Shown here: piece by piece, positions 1 through 11,247 of the stretch
Numbering within the stretch: the first letter of the stretch is position 1
Layout of the letters: every line of letters starts with the position of its first letter
Assembly: GCA_963170055.1 (NCBI GenBank)
Contig: CAUJGJ010000113.1
Span: 110,001-137,500 of the forward strand
DNA from: Halisarca cf. caerulea
Lineage: Eukaryota; Porifera; Demospongiae; Chondrillida; Halisarcidae
Length of the DNA: 27,500 nt
Reading direction: 5' to 3'
Translations under genes and position numbers: made by a program
The notes under the pieces: generated by a model
What the model saw: the letters and a program-made list of their open reading frames with translations, nothing else
What the model was told of the DNA's origin: nothing
Database searches by the model: none

Positions 1-1
1 A

Positions 2-343
2 GTCACACCAAATAGAATCAGAATCGACATCAGCAACGCATCACTTTACCTAGATAGCCAACTGCATGGAGAAGCTCTAAATGGGTCCTTCGTCTGCACT
101 ACCAACTCAACTGACACTTCAATTTCTGATTCCGATGAAGAGGAACCGCCATCAGTAGTCCAGTCTCCCGTTCCTGCCTCCACTTCACCTGCACCATCAA
201 GTTCTAATCCCAGCTCTAGTAATCACAGCACATTCTCCCGTCCCAATCAATCCACAACAAATCCAACCTCTAACACACATAGGTCACATCAGGCTACTAC
301 CACCATTCCAGCTCCAAACCAACCCAAACAACCCAAAAATTGA
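2..343 (+). CDS. LINE ORF1, C-terminal 113 codons (partial)
   Basis: The frame is open from the left edge to a TGA at 341-343. The visible part has a short acidic patch (DSDEEEPP) followed by a long Ser/Pro/Thr/Asn-rich tail, typical of a disordered linker; no zinc knuckle or coiled coil is visible in this piece. It is in the same reading frame as ORF2, which resumes directly after the TGA. ORF1 proteins of LINEs bind the element RNA in the ribonucleoprotein particle; that role is assumed from position, since the defining domain would lie outside the window. Confidence 0.6.
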   Translation, partial: VTPNRIRIDISNASLYLDSQLHGEALNGSFVCTTNSTDTSISDSDEEEPPSVVQSPVPASTSPAPSSSNPSSSNHSTFSRPNQSTTNPTSNTHRSHQATTTIPAPNQPKQPKN

Positions 344-3208
344 CAACCATGTTATCATATTGGCCTCTGGAATATCCGAAGTATCAACAATATATTACCT
401 TTTACTCAATCTCTTATCTATGCTAAATTTGATATCATCTGCCTCACAGAAACATGGTTAACTACTTCAACTTATGACAATGAAATCCTACCCTACGGGT
501 TTAATATTTACAGACTTGACAGACCATCTCGTGGTGGTGGCATCCTTGTCGCAGTCTCCACGACTATACCATCCAAGATACTTTATTGTGCCACTGATAT
601 TGAATTGATTGTAATTGAACTATCATTATCAAATCCAATTGCCATAGCTTGCATATACAACCCTCCCAGCACCCCAATCGAGTCATTCAAACTTATTATC
701 CGTCATATTACTAACCTTCCTGTTACTTCGCATAGCATTATTTTAGTAGGTGACTTCAATCTTCCAGAAATTGACTGGCTATCCTTTTCATCTAATTCAA
801 CACAAGGTGCCTTACTATGTGACTGTCTTCTTCAACTAAATTTAGCCCAAGTTATAACCGAACCCACCCACATCAAAGGTAATATACTGGATATCATCGC
901 CACCTCAAATCCTGAACACGTATCCAGCATTACTATAGACAAGTCATTCTCACCCTCCAAATCAGACCACTACCTGATCTCCTTTGATTACAACCACTGT
1001 CCCACACCACCCCCAACCAAACACACCAAAACTATTTGGCTATACTCACGTACTAACACTCATGGTCTCCTCGACTATTTAACATCTGATTCAATAACTA
1101 TGTATCTCTCAAATTCAACATCTTCATCTGTAAATGCAATTTGGATGCATGTCAAAGATGTAATCAATCATGGTAAATCGAAATTCATACCCCATGTCAC
1201 CATTTCACACCACTCCCCCAAATGGTTTGATTCCAACATCCGCCACAAGCTCAAATGCATCCGCACCCTCCGTCGCAAGGTCAAGGCTAGTCCTACCCCC
1301 TACCAATTAAACAAACTCGCAAGCAGTGAAGCTGAGTTGCAAACACTCATGGAAACAACCAAACAGACATATGAACACAGGCTAATAGCTCGTAGCCCCA
1401 GTAATCCCAAAGCGCTGTTCACCTACATCAAATCTCTATCTGCTAATAACTCCATTCCTTGTTCCATGTTTGCTGCCAACTCCCACCAACTTGTATCATC
1501 CTCCCTCGAAATAGCCAACTCATTCAACCATTACTTTCATTCTATACTCACAAAAAGTGATTTTGTCCTCCCCCCAATGGATCAACTCCCAACACCAACA
1601 AATCAACTCCACTCAATTAACATTACCACTGAAGAAGTTCACCTTGCTATTTCATCACTCGATAACTCCAAAGCATACGGCTGCGACAACATTGGCCCCC
1701 ACTTAATCAAGCTCTGTGCCCCTACACTTTTACCATTTCTAACAAACCTCTACCATCAATGTATCTCCTCTTCTTCAATTCCCAATGAGTGGAAGATCCA
1801 CAAAATTACTCCCATACTTAAAACTGTCCCACCAACTAAAGTTTCAAACTACAGGCCAATATCTGTATTGTGTACACTCTCATTAATCTTAGAAGCAATC
1901 ATTCATCAAAAAGTCATCCAATTTGTTCGTCCTTTACTTACGTCACAACAGTTTGGCTTTTTATCCAATAGATCATGCCTTCTTCAATTGCTCTTGTCAT
2001 ATTCCACTATCTACAACCTACTAGACTCCCGCGGATGCCTGGATGCAATCTACCTTGACTTCACCAAGGCCTTTGATACAGTTCCGCATGGCGAACTACT
2101 ATTTAAGCTTTGGAAGATTGGTATAACAGGCCCCCTATGGCTATGGTTCAAAGATTACCTCACCAACAGACTCCAATTTGTCCAAGTCAGACAGGCCTCC
2201 TCATCATACCTCCCTGTAATATCTGGTGTACCCCAGGGCAGTGTCTTAGGACCCCTGTTATTTCTAATTTACATCAACGATCTTCCCCAAGCAGTTTCTC
2301 ACTCCACAATTTATCTCTTTGCTGATGACACAAAATTCTTCCTGGACGTCTCCCAGTCCAATACTATTGATCTACAACATGATTTAAACGCAGTCACTGA
2401 ATGGTGCAAAACCTGGAAGATATCACTTAACCTTAACAAATGCTCTTACATGAGATACTCCTCTATTTCCACCCCCTCCATCACCTCTCCATATGTTATT
2501 GAACATCAGCCAATCCCCGAACAACAGACTATCCGCGACTTAGGAATAACTATCACATCCAACCTATCCTTTCACGACCACTATAAGAACATCTGCTCAA
2601 AAGCGTATGGGTCCCTAAATCTCATACGACGAACATTCCACATGCAATCCACCTCCATTGTAACTAAACGTAACCTGTATGTCACCCTCGTCAGATCGAA
2701 ATTAACATATTGTTCACAACTATGGAGACCAAGGTTACTCAAAGATATAATCATGCTTGAAACTGTCCAGAAGCGATCTACTAAATTTATTCTTCATGAC
2801 TACACATCTGATTATAAATCTCGTCTTATTCAACTCAACCTCCTTCCCTTAATGTATTGGTATGACTTACAGGACCTTCTCTTTCTTATCAAATGCATGA
2901 AAAATCCTCCGGACAACTTCAGCCTAGTACCCGAATTTATATCCTTTACATCTACAAACACCCGTAGTGGACATCATTGTAGACTTCACTACAGACGCAC
3001 CTCCCCTGCCAGACATTTCTACTTTAATCGAGTGGTCAAACTCTGGAACACTCTCCCACCAATAAATATTGCTCTATCATACACTTCAATTAAGCGCTTC
3101 ATAATCGACATTCTATGGAAAAGATTTCTCCTAAACTTTGATTCTACTAACGCCTGCACATATCAAGTTATTTGTCCATGCTGTCACTGCTACACCACTG
3201 CCCCTTAG
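344..3208 (+). CDS. LINE ORF2: APE endonuclease plus reverse transcriptase, 954 residues
   Basis: This is the replication enzyme of the retrotransposon: it nicks target DNA and reverse transcribes the element RNA at the nick. Counting from 344, the endonuclease shows WNIRS (W9), TETW (E36), GDFN (136-139) and SDH (207-209), so the catalytic set is complete. The RT has NYRPIS, DFTKAFDTVPHG, GVPQGSVLGP (from residue 628) and FADD (659-662), followed by a CR1-like C-terminal region ending in a Cys-rich CPCCHC motif. The first in-frame ATG is at 1100, downstream of the whole endonuclease, and the frame is open back to the ORF1 stop at 341-343. Synthesis therefore probably depends on stop readthrough, reinitiation or a non-AUG start. 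A start at 605 would use TTG and cut the endonuclease, so I reject it. Confidence 0.93.
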   Translation, partial: QPCYHIGLWNIRSINNILPFTQSLIYAKFDIICLTETWLTTSTYDNEILPYGFNIYRLDRPSRGGGILVAVSTTIPSKILYCATDIELIVIELSLSNPIAIACIYNPPSTPIESFKLIIRHITNLPVTSHSIILVGDFNLPEIDWLSFSSNSTQGALLCDCLLQLNLAQVITEPTHIKGNILDIIATSNPEHVSSITIDKSFSPSKSDHYLISFDYNHCPTPPPTKHTKTIWLYSRTNTHGLLDYLTSDSITMYLSNSTSSSVNAIWMHVKDVINHGKSKFIPHVTISHHSPKWFDSNIRHKLKCIRTLRRKVKASPTPYQLNKLASSEAELQTLMETTKQTYEHRLIARSPSNPKALFTYIKSLSANNSIPCSMFAANSHQLVSSSLEIANSFNHYFHSILTKSDFVLPPMDQLPTPTNQLHSINITTEEVHLAISSLDNSKAYGCDNIGPHLIKLCAPTLLPFLTNLYHQCISSSSIPNEWKIHKITPILKTVPPTKVSNYRPISVLCTLSLILEAIIHQKVIQFVRPLLTSQQFGFLSNRSCLLQLLLSYSTIYNLLDSRGCLDAIYLDFTKAFDTVPHGELLFKLWKIGITGPLWLWFKDYLTNRLQFVQVRQASSSYLPVISGVPQGSVLGPLLFLIYINDLPQAVSHSTIYLFADDTKFFLDVSQSNTIDLQHDLNAVTEWCKTWKISLNLNKCSYMRYSSISTPSITSPYVIEHQPIPEQQTIRDLGITITSNLSFHDHYKNICSKAYGSLNLIRRTFHMQSTSIVTKRNLYVTLVRSKLTYCSQLWRPRLLKDIIMLETVQKRSTKFILHDYTSDYKSRLIQLNLLPLMYWYDLQDLLFLIKCMKNPPDNFSLVPEFISFTSTNTRSGHHCRLHYRRTSPARHFYFNRVVKLWNTLPPINIALSYTSIKRFIIDILWKRFLLNFDSTNACTYQVICPCCHCYTTAP

Positions 3209-3598
3209 TTTTCCTGTACCATATATGTAAAGTACTCGTACTCCAACTTTTATTTTGATTGAATTCCAAGTACTGTCCCTGTCTCATGCTTATCATGTAC
3301 GACATATCTCATTACTGTCACTTACACTTTCACTGTGATTTTATTTCCAAGAAATGTATACTACCATCTTTAAATGGGCTAACAATATGCACTTTAATTT
3401 CCTGCAATTTTTATCACCAAGTCTCCATCATCATCCTTTTCGTCACTACGGTATTTTTATTGGCATCTCTCTGGCTACACTGCAATGTTAGTGTATGTCC
3501 ATCAAGCACGTCACTCTTTACCCACAACACTTTTCCCCCATTCTCATGTTCCCCCTGTGCTTGTAAAGTGTTTAATAATAATAATAATAATAATAATA
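3209..3598 (+). repeat. LINE 3' UTR and (AAT)n tail
   Basis: This non-coding segment follows the ORF2 stop and ends in about eight AAT/TAA units (3572-3598). A simple-repeat tail is usual for CR1/L2/I-like LINEs and marks the 3' end. The open frame across 3259-3759 runs through the tail into flanking DNA and is not a gene. Confidence 0.75.
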
Positions 3599-3835
3599 TT
3601 GCGCAAGCACCTCACCCAGTCACGTGCCTGTCTGTGAAGAATTTCCACGGTAGAAGTACGTATCAACGTGGATTCGAATATGATGAGGTGATGTTTGTGT
3701 ATGTATATTCTGTTATTCAGATTAACTTTCATATATTAATCACAATAAAGATGTTATAACGCTGTATTCTTAGTCTAAACTTGAGCCATGCAGTGAATTG
3801 AGCACTGACTGAATAGCCTAGGCTGGCCTGGTAAG
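3599..3835. other. Flank between LINE tail and minus-strand gene; possible + strand poly(A) signal
   Basis: This is unique-looking sequence with an AATAAA at about 3743 on the + strand. It could end a transcript reading out of the LINE or of an unseen gene. No coding sequence is supported here. Confidence 0.3.
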
Positions 3836-4558
3836 TTATGCAATGATTCTCAGATCTCCAATGGCCCAATCTGCCATCAAGCAGAATTTGCAAAATGTCT
3901 CTTCACCATCATAGTGAATGATGAAAGTGTTACTTTCTTCCTCATACTGTTGAACAACTCCCCTGTACCATTCATTTCTTTCTGTTTCCTTGCTGTAAAA
4001 TTTCTGCTCAATTTGCCTCCCAACCAGATCTTGGGGTTCGTAGATCTTAACAGACTCAATGGGATTGTTTTTTATAATCAATTTGAAATCATCAACCAGC
4101 TTGTCAAGTGGCAGACTTTTCCCTCCCTTTGTGAATGGCATGTTGATTTTTTGCTGGAACAATGTCTTTCTTAGTTGGATCTGTACCTTCAGGAGTTCCT
4201 TCTTCCGTGCTACTTTCTTGACCTTACTTGTGTCTTCATCATCAATCATTCTTAGTATATCATCTAATTCTGTGCTTTCGCCAATAACCATTACTTTTGA
4301 TAGCTGATCCTTGAAATCTGCATTTTTCTGTTCTTTTTGTTTCTTCTTTTTGATGGTTTCCAGCATGGCATCCTGCCGTGCTTGTTGAATTGATTTTGCA
4401 TGTGTTTGTTGCCATTGTTTCACTTCTTTTCTCTTGTCGACTGCCATTTGTAGTGTTTGTAATTGTTGCTTAGTGTTTTGAGAGTCTAGCCATTTCATTG
4501 ATTTGTTCTTCTTTGCTTCAATGATATTCCTTTTTGTTAACTGGTTGGCTGTAGCCAT
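3836..4558 (-). CDS. Unrecognised 240-residue protein with C-terminal Tudor-like domain
   Basis: A clean ATG starts the frame (ACAACATGG context) and it runs to TAA. Residues about 1-115 are Lys/Gln-rich and probably helical or coiled coil (KKKKQKEQKNADFK). A second helical block around residues 118-165 contains KELLKVQIQLRK. Residues about 178-238 look like a Tudor/chromo-barrel fold: LVGRQIEQKF, then WYRGVV, IIHYDGEE and a GDLRII ending, a pattern typical of small beta-barrel histone- or RNA-binding modules. The same frame stays open upstream of the ATG for at least 60 bases and overlaps the end of the preceding ORF. The two ORFs may therefore be one gene split by a frameshift near 4615-4635. 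I do not recognise the family; architecture suggests a transposon-associated or lineage-expanded protein. Confidence 0.6.
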   Translation of the reverse strand: MATANQLTKRNIIEAKKNKSMKWLDSQNTKQQLQTLQMAVDKRKEVKQWQQTHAKSIQQARQDAMLETIKKKKQKEQKNADFKDQLSKVMVIGESTELDDILRMIDDEDTSKVKKVARKKELLKVQIQLRKTLFQQKINMPFTKGGKSLPLDKLVDDFKLIIKNNPIESVKIYEPQDLVGRQIEQKFYSKETERNEWYRGVVQQYEEESNTFIIHYDGEETFCKFCLMADWAIGDLRIIA

Positions 4559-4587
4559 GTTGTGATGATGCAGCCAATCATTTAGAC

Positions 4588-5043
4588 CTAAAATTGACTC
4601 GCATATGTCATTACTTGGTCTGCCTGTGGAAATCGTGTTTTGTACATTTCATACAATACATCTCCAACATATGCACCAGATTTTGTTGCTTTCTTCTTTG
4701 CCCCTTGCAGCATTGTCACCATATCATTGTATGTGGGTATCCCCGAATCTGTACCATAAGATTGGCAATGCTTTTTATTCAAGATATATAATATATTGTG
4801 GAAGCTGCATGAATTTCTCTTACCAAGGCTATTTGTCTCTGAAGTTGCCTTTTGACTTCGCAAAACTAGTCCTGGGTTACATTCTACCCCTCTGATCATC
4901 ATCAAAAGGAGCAAACAGATGGCTGTCAAGCACCACTCAAGCAGTTTGTGTTGATAGTGGTAAAAACCACTGTTTGTGCAATGCTTCATCCTGGAAATAT
5001 TCCACAAACCAATTACAACTCTCCACATTATTGTATCAATCAT
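4588..5043 (-). CDS. Unrecognised 151-residue ORF with degenerate 2A-like motif; likely 5' half of the same gene
   Basis: The ORF begins at ATG (5043) and has a hydrophobic run at residues about 39-50 followed directly by RGVECNPGL. This resembles the hydrophobic stretch plus D-V/I-E-x-N-P-G-P of 2A ribosome-skipping peptides, which occur at N-termini of many invertebrate LINE and other proteins. Here the Asp is Gly and the final Pro is Leu, so skipping is probably lost. After it comes a Ser/Lys region and a helix-like segment (TYNDMVTMLQGAKKKAT). It ends 29 bases before the start of the 240-residue ORF. A frame shift near the end (around FPQADQ) would continue through SNDICESILGLNDWL into that ORF, which I think is the original arrangement. 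Confidence 0.5.
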   Translation of the reverse strand: MIDTIMWRVVIGLWNISRMKHCTNSGFYHYQHKLLEWCLTAICLLLLMMIRGVECNPGLVLRSQKATSETNSLGKRNSCSFHNILYILNKKHCQSYGTDSGIPTYNDMVTMLQGAKKKATKSGAYVGDVLYEMYKTRFPQADQVMTYASQF

Positions 5044-6420
5044 TATTTTCTGGGTAAAAAAACGAATAGAGATTTAATACGCTCTTTTGCGAGCTATTTT
5101 TAACTATTCCACTGTGCATTTTACCTTTATGGTCTTTGATTTGTATGGCAGTTCTCAGCTTGATCTAAATTTCCCGCGAAAACAATAGCGCAATTTGCGA
5201 TCACGTGATCATGACCTGGCTTGCTAATTTTGGGAACGGTTCTGCTTGAATTTGAGCTGCGTGCATGCATATCATCGCTGTTTTCCAGTGTTTTCCTCAG
5301 AGTTTCAGGGAAAAATCGTGTTAGGGGATAGCTAGAGCTGGCATTATCATGGCACTGGCGGAAACGATATTTCTCGCTGGCGAAGTGCTGTTCAACCAGC
5401 TGGTTTAAGACGACGGAGGCGTATCGTTTCTTGGCCGAAGGTAGGTACTATACCACTTAATCTGATCGCATTACTACAATTTCTGGCGTCTTTATCTCCA
5501 AAGTGTAGTGCTCTGTTATGTGCGTTACGCAAGTGGTCATTTGACAGAAAGTCCACAAAAAATCGGCGACCAAAGCAACTTTTGGTTTCCAAACAACGTA
5601 GTCAGATAGCCATTCTAAAGTGTTGTTTGTGTGTAGCATTGTGGCTGAAGCGATACCATTGTGTCCATTTTACCATGGCTTGTTTCAGCGGGAGTAGGTC
5701 AAAATGGCGGTTTTTCGTCAATGATTTGACGGATAAGAAAGGAATTCCGCCATCGGAATAGATGCAAGTAAGGTTCATCAAGATACACCCTTGTGCCAAT
5801 TTTGAACGGAATCCGTAGACGTTGAATTTTCATTTTGTCCCCCCTACTTATAATAATAATAAGATGACCACTTACGTAATTAGAGAAAATTGCGGATAGG
5901 AACGAAAGTAAAAATGTACCTCTAACTCGCCGAAATAAGGAGATATCAGCGAAAAAATGTATCTAACCTTTGAAACTACCATTGGATTGTAACATAATAT
6001 CGTTAAAGTAAAATTTGGATTAAAATTTAGAGTAGGGTAGGGTATCACGGGACGGAGGCTATTTTTAGCCATTACGTGATAGCTTGAACAGCGTCATCAG
6101 GAAGTGTGCGCAAAATTCCAAAATTGCTGCGCAGGTTTGTTTGCCATCTGTTGACCACACCATTCAATTGCAAACAACTTGGTGGCTGTGGCAGTGTAAA
6201 CACACACAAGTTACCAACTACTGTATTTCTACCTTAAAAATGTCTTGAAGAAGCTAAGAAATCAGTGCTCAATTTCAAAGTAGTGATGATAGCACAAAAT
6301 ATAACAAAAAACATAAATAAAAAATGCATCATCAAAAAGCTAAAAACATGCTGTTTTCCATGCTAGGAAAAAAAAATGAAATTTATTGATGACATGAGAC
6401 AGAGCCCTGTGTGTGAAGAG
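5044..6420. other. Intergenic; no gene supported
   Basis: The upstream flank of the minus-strand gene (5044-5450) is comparatively CpG-rich. It includes a short ORF at 5350 that stops after 19 codons, and a good donor-like GTAGGT at about 5441. 5843-5862 contains a (TAA)n run. The remainder, including 5872-6072, has only short chance ORFs. Confidence 0.4.
5199..5210. promoter_or_regulatory. 12-bp perfect palindrome with E-box core
   Basis: GATCACGTGATC contains CACGTG, the preferred site of bHLH-zip factors. It lies about 155 bases upstream of the minus-strand ATG at 5043, a plausible promoter position. Function is inferred only. Confidence 0.3.
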
Positions 6421-6421
6421 C

Positions 6422-6454
6422 GGCCATTATTAGGCTTCGTGACCAATAATGGCC
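6422..6454. repeat. Short inverted repeat (10-bp arms)
   Basis: GGCCATTATT and AATAATGGCC form perfect arms around a 13-base loop in otherwise featureless sequence. It may be the end of an unrecognised MITE; no partner terminus was found. Confidence 0.4.
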
Positions 6455-8394
6455 TACCCAAGTGTCCCTAAAGAACTCTTTGTATCTTCGCTTATATGCA
6501 ATGTGAGTCATTGGATTCTATGTTCAATTATAGATAATATGTGGCCCTAACTGGAATGCTAGTAAATTATTCTTTAACTTCATCTGCTGCTTCTCTACAA
6601 GGAAAGACCCTTAGGTGTCCCATAACTCCCCACATTACTCTACCCAAAAGCGACAACGATTTCTTCCAGCTAAACGACTCGCCCTGTCCGCCGATAATAT
6701 CGATTTTTTTCACTTTTTTAAGATACCCAATCTTCACAAAGGGAAAGAGATATCACATAAGGTCCTAAGGTTTTCAGCTCTGGTAGTACTTTGTAAACAA
6801 AAAGTCTTAGACTTGTCTGCGAACGATCTTTCCGCAGAATAGTACGCGTCAGATATCATCTGCATTCTTGCGTGAACGCGACAGGACGAAAACGGTCCGA
6901 GGGGACCGCTTTCGTGGGGAGACCGAAAACTTTGTGCCACAGGACTCAAGCTACTACTTTGCTATTTCAGCCAATTCGAGTAAATATAGCCTCAAGGATA
7001 GCAAAGGGAACATTTTAGGCGAAATCTAGGTAAAATCCCACGGAAGACCAAGACGAAGTAGAAAGCCAAAGCGCTACAATTCAGTTACCACTTAATGGCT
7101 GATAAAATGCAAAAACAATCCAATCGTAGCTCTACAATGTATTCTTCCCTTTCTCTCTGGATAGAGCAACAGTTTAGATACGATAAACAAGTTGGTGCTT
7201 GCTTTTATGAACTGTTCTTCTCAAAACAAGCGCTATAGACGGGTATACAAACACTGCAAAGTTCGAAGAAGTATGAAGCGCCTAAACTGACAAAACGAAG
7301 CAAAAAGACCTTTTTAGCAATAAGAGTGTAATTCACGATTAAATTGGTTGAAGATATTTTTGATTTTCTACTTGTAAATCTGTCGTTTCTGTGACTCCTC
7401 TTTTTCGCTAATATTGGCCACCATGCATTTTTCATGGTGGTCACTTTCTTTTGGAGGGCAGTGTATATACATACTAAACTGAAGTGAGACATATAGGTGG
7501 GATTGCTAGGTGGATAGATTGCAATTGTCATCAAGGGAATATCTGGGTTCTTCCTAAAGGTTGCATGAGAGATATAACTCTAGATTTAGGGGTTTGTCTG
7601 TAAACTTTCTGCTGTTCTATCCTTTTAAAGTGAGAGTGGATGACTATACCCTGATGGAGCTCAAACCAGCCCCTGCCAGTGTAGCAATAGAAGAATAACA
7701 GAAAGTAGTACTGCTATGCTTATTCAAACATGTTCTTAGTCAACCATGCATGCCATGGTGTGCCACAAAGGACCCATTTTTTTGCACAATAAAGTTCATA
7801 CAGCTGCCCTGCCGTTTTTGTGAACCCTGTGTACAGTTTTTACTTTGTATACATGTGCACAACAATCAACCACATGTGTTGTATCTTGTACCTTGATGGG
7901 TCTCGTACTGATGTTATTCGATTGACATTCTAACTCATGGTTATAGTTCTATCTCAAACTACGTACATCTAACCATAGGCTTTTTCATGTTAGCTTCTTT
8001 CTACTCATGCTATCACCCCAGATTGCCAGATAGAGCTCAGTGCCATCTACAAGCTCTATGGAAATGACAAACAGTATTATGGAAAAAGAATGTGAGAGGT
8101 AAAGAGTACTTCATTCATGCCCCTAGGCTCTTCATCCATTGCTGGAATGTGCAAAGAATGCATGACATTTCTCAAGAGACATGCTGACATGCTTGCTGAT
8201 TGAGGAGAAGACTGCCTTCTCCAAGATGATATTTCTAAGTTACTGCAAGATATCTTTTGCCTCCTTATGATTTACCATCGTGCAATCAGAGGACACAGAT
8301 TGCACCTATATATGCACCTCGCACCTGATGTGCCATGATTGATTTTCCCAACATGCAGTTTGAAGCTCAGGTGATGTTAAGTAGTCACAGTTGT
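6455..8394. other. Intergenic; no gene supported
   Basis: There are only short ORFs, mostly starting at non-ATG codons (for example 6541-6768 and 7205-7534), with no recognisable motif. Small hairpins occur at 6886-6915 and at 7416-7441. I see nothing else. Confidence 0.4.
6886..6915. repeat. Hairpin, 13-bp arms, 4-base loop
   Basis: ACGAAAACGGTCC pairs with GGACCGCTTTCGT with one mismatch and loop GAGG. It is a tight stem-loop in GC-richer DNA. It might be part of a small RNA or transposon end; no surrounding structure identifies it. Confidence 0.4.
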
Positions 8395-8417
8395 ATGTAT
8401 GTATGTATGTATGTATG

Positions 8418-8450
<33 letters not shown>

Positions 8451-8472
8451 CTCTCTCTCTCTCTTTTTTTTT
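8395..8472. repeat. Compound microsatellite (TATG)n-(TATC)n-(CT)n-T9
   Basis: Three successive simple repeats end in a T run. On the minus strand the order is A-run, (GA)n, (GATA)n, (CATA)n. This is the same A-run plus GA arrangement that ends the LINE copies at 9175, 10084 and 10621. Confidence 0.9.
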
Positions 8473-9174
8473 CCCGAACATGTCACCATTATTATTAAAA
8501 GAGATACAGACATACAAGTGAGAGTAAGATACAGGTGGTGAGCATGTGGTCACAAGTTTAGCCACTGCCAAAAGCATTAGACGATAATGCTGCACAGTAT
8601 AGGCTAAAAACTTGAACTACAGGTACCGGTACATGAATATACAGAATATACAGGAGAGTTGCATGTGGATACAAAACAATAAACAGGAACCTCAAACTGA
8701 GGAAGTGAGAGTAATATACAGATATACAGATGGGTACAAAGGGAAGGAAACTCAGGGTGGTGAGCAAGCATAATGGTCCTTGGTTTCAGTCACTGCCAAA
8801 GAATATGTTGATTCTGCACAGTATTATGCTGAAAACCCATAGGTTGTGAGCAAGCATAATGGTCCTTGGTTTCAATCACTGCCAAAGAATATGTTGATTC
8901 TGCGCAGTATTATGCTGAAAACCCAGAGGAATCCTCTGCTCACGAAGTTGTCTTGCTCATGGAACTTGTTGAGGTGACCAAAACAGTAAACAGTTAACCA
9001 AACTGACGAAGTGGCAAAAGAAACCTCCAAATGTACTCTCGAAGTTAGCACTAGGTGTCAAAAGCAGCTGTAACTTATGTAGTGCAGGCAAAGTAAGCCT
9101 AGGAGCTTGCTTTTGGAGTTATTCGATCCTTCACTGCACTTTAGTCCCAAACCACCATTTTGTTTCCATAGCAA
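8473..9174 (-). mobile_element. RLE-type LINE copy D: 3' UTR piece with A/GA tail
   Basis: Read on the minus strand, this ends in TTAATAATAATGGTG just before the A run and (GA)n, as the other copies of the array do. It also holds the recurring motif CACTGCCAAA followed by TGCACAGTAT (as written on +) at about 8564 and twice more at 8791 and 8877. No coding part was found in 8929-9174, so the upstream boundary is unclear. Confidence 0.55.
8757..8928. repeat. Two tandem copies of an 86-bp unit
   Basis: The segment starting GTGAGCAAGCATAATGG at 8760 recurs at 8846 with very few differences. Each unit carries the CACTGCCAAAGAATATG and CAGTATTATGCTG motifs of the LINE 3' UTR. This is a recent local duplication. 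Confidence 0.85.

Positions 9175-9208
<34 letters not shown>
9175..9208. repeat. (CT)n plus T-run: 3' tail of LINE copy C
   Basis: About 14 CT units run into seven T. On the minus strand it follows the 3' UTR of copy C as A-run then (GA)n. Confidence 0.85.
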
Positions 9209-9421
9209 AAACATCATCATCATTAAATTCCAACAAGAACACATAGAGTACAATAAATAAAATTTAATGATAATCATGAGTTTGGAAGCAACATCCAATG
9301 CCTAAGTATTAGAGTAAAATACTGCACATTATAGGATGTGGTCCAAGTATGCCTAAATACACACATTATACACATGTACGTCATGCACAACTTATAAACA
9401 GCTAAAATAGGGGGCATAGAG

Positions 9422-10784
<1,363 letters not shown>

Positions 10785-11247
10785 CCTGCACCATTCATTA
10801 TTATTAATATGAAACACAGAATACAATAACATAAGGTTGAACAGTGAGGGCTAACATGATCTAGACACTGCCAAAGATACTCTACAAAAGCACTGCACAG
10901 TATAAGTCTAGTGTTAGCACAAGAAATGAAAGAAAGTTTTGTGTATACAAGCAAACTATTATTATTAATAGCTTAGGCCTAAATAAAAGTAGACTACCTA
11001 TTAGTAATCAACTTTAAATGAAGAGTGATGGTTAAACAAACAAGTTAAATGGGTGCTTCGTTTTGCCAATTTCTCTTACACCAGATGCCATGAGAGTGTA
11101 CAAGACACTTTCTCACAATCTCCTTCTCCAGCTCTTTCCGCTCCTTCCTTGTAGATGGGGTGAGGTGATTGTAAAAATCATCAAAACCCTTAGTGTTGAT
11201 GAATCCTCGCGACCCAATTTCTAAAGTAGTCATGTAAGCTGTGCGTG

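Larger units (their letters stand above)
1..3598 (+). mobile_element. APE-type non-LTR retrotransposon (LINE), CR1/L2-like, nearly full length
   Basis: The element comprises the end of ORF1 (2-343), an apurinic-endonuclease plus reverse-transcriptase ORF2 (344-3208), a 3' UTR of about 360 bp and an (AAT)n tail at about 3572-3598. Its 5' end lies left of the window, so no target duplication can be judged. Endonuclease and RT motifs are all intact, without internal frameshifts, so this copy is young or selected. There is no RNase H region after the RT, which fits the CR1/L2/Jockey group rather than the I clade; the clade assignment is inferred from motif style only. A decayed relative lies on the minus strand at 13380-14640. 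Confidence 0.9.

Noticed and set aside
2110..2325. 71-codon + strand ORF inside the RT
   Set aside because: It is a shadow frame of the RT coding sequence.
605..3208. Start of LINE ORF2 at 605
   Set aside because: The codon there is TTG and this start would remove WNIRS and TETW; the frame is open back to 344.
3259..3759. 166-codon + strand ORF
   Set aside because: It starts in the LINE 3' UTR and runs through the (AAT)n tail as poly-Asn into flank; no coding signature.
4588..5043. Functional 2A ribosome-skipping peptide
   Set aside because: The essential Asp and the terminal Pro are replaced (Gly and Leu), so only a degenerate resemblance is claimed.
5350..5450. ATGGCACTGGCGG with a nearby donor as a first exon
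   Set aside because: The frame stops after 19 codons, before the donor.
7205..7534. 109-codon minus-strand ORF
   Set aside because: No motif, AT-rich composition like its surroundings, includes a simple hairpin.
8757..8928. CRISPR-like direct repeats
   Set aside because: Only two 86-bp units in tandem without spacers, in a eukaryotic LINE 3' UTR.
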